Of a DNA stretch of 64,000 nt, positions 63,721 through 64,000 are shown one piece after another. Numbering within the stretch: position 1 is the stretch's first letter; every line of letters begins with the position of its first letter. A program made the translations under genes and the position numbers. The stretch comes from Mugil cephalus (taxonomy: Eukaryota; Chordata; Actinopteri; Mugiliformes; Mugilidae), in assembly GCF_022458985.1 (NCBI RefSeq), contig NC_061782.1, forward strand, positions 12,107,672 to 12,171,671, in the 5' to 3' direction. The notes beneath the pieces were generated by a model. It was not told where the DNA came from and ran no database searches. It worked only from the letters and a program-made list of their open reading frames with translations.

Positions 63721-64000
63721 ATTTGAATCTTCAGGCGCGTTTCCTACGTTAGGTTCCTAATTTTTAGTCATTTTGGTCTATAATAAAAAACACAGCCTTC
63801 ATTAGTGGATCCCTCAGTCAATGTTAAGTTTTAAATGGCTGTTTTAGGATCTGTTTAGTATTTTGTCTGTGACTTTACTAAAAGAAATTGCACCTGAGGA
63901 CCTAAGAGTGATTCTTCATACAATATTTCACAAAAATATTTTCTTCCACCGTACATATTTTCTCCATCTATTCTACTCCATCTTCTCAAAGAGGTGTAAA

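Larger units (their letters stand above)
54230..64000 (-). other. hcrtr2: Inferred hcrtr2 intron 1, repeat-rich
   Basis: Upstream of exon 2 no exon 1 is visible, so this block is read as intron 1 continuing beyond the window. About a third or more of it is recognisable transposon or retroposon debris (listed individually). The remainder, for example 54300-55550, 56250-57540 and 60050-61050, is AT-rich with no feature I can support. Confidence 0.6.

Overview
This is a stretch of teleost (ray-finned fish) nuclear genome. Every gene is split by GT-AG introns with frame-consistent phases. The predicted proteins match vertebrate families, and the repeats (Tc1/mariner elements, short inverted-repeat elements, LINE/SINE tails) are of kinds common in fish. 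There are no bacterial operons, CRISPR arrays, viral genomes or recognisable tRNA/rRNA genes.

Layout, left to right: (1) 1-5135, + strand, the 3' half of a FACIT collagen, col21a1, which enters from the left edge; (2) 7569-14822, +, complete bmp5 in seven coding exons (456 aa by my count); (3) a 7.9 kb gene-free interval that may hold bmp5 regulatory DNA; (4) 22771-34441, +, complete hmgcll1 in nine coding exons (336 aa); (5) a 5.3 kb intergenic region with a decayed Tc1 element; (6) 39779-43586, - strand, complete gfral in nine coding exons (396 aa); (7) a repeat-bearing intergenic region; (8) 49257-54229, -, coding exons 2-7 of hcrtr2, the orexin/hypocretin receptor, whose first exon is not visible and should lie beyond the right edge; (9) 54230-64000, inferred hcrtr2 intron 1, crowded with transposon debris.

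Gene order and relative orientation (COL21A1-BMP5-HMGCLL1 on one strand, GFRAL-HCRTR2 on the other) are those I know from human chromosome 6p12, compressed here into about 64 kb. This supports orthology. The genes do not form one pathway: a matrix collagen, a skeletal morphogen, a leucine/ketone-body enzyme, and two receptors tied to feeding and arousal (GDF15 and orexin receptors).

I found no convincing new biological system. The observations most worth checking are a frame-enforced GC-AG intron in bmp5, a Gln next to the DRW motif of hcrtr2, a tandem CAGCAG acceptor in hcrtr2, paired copies of one short transposon flanking the hcrtr2 exons, a possible THAP-type transposon remnant, and a few candidate conserved non-coding elements. 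All exon boundaries were read by eye from splice signals and frame; no alignment or database search was run.
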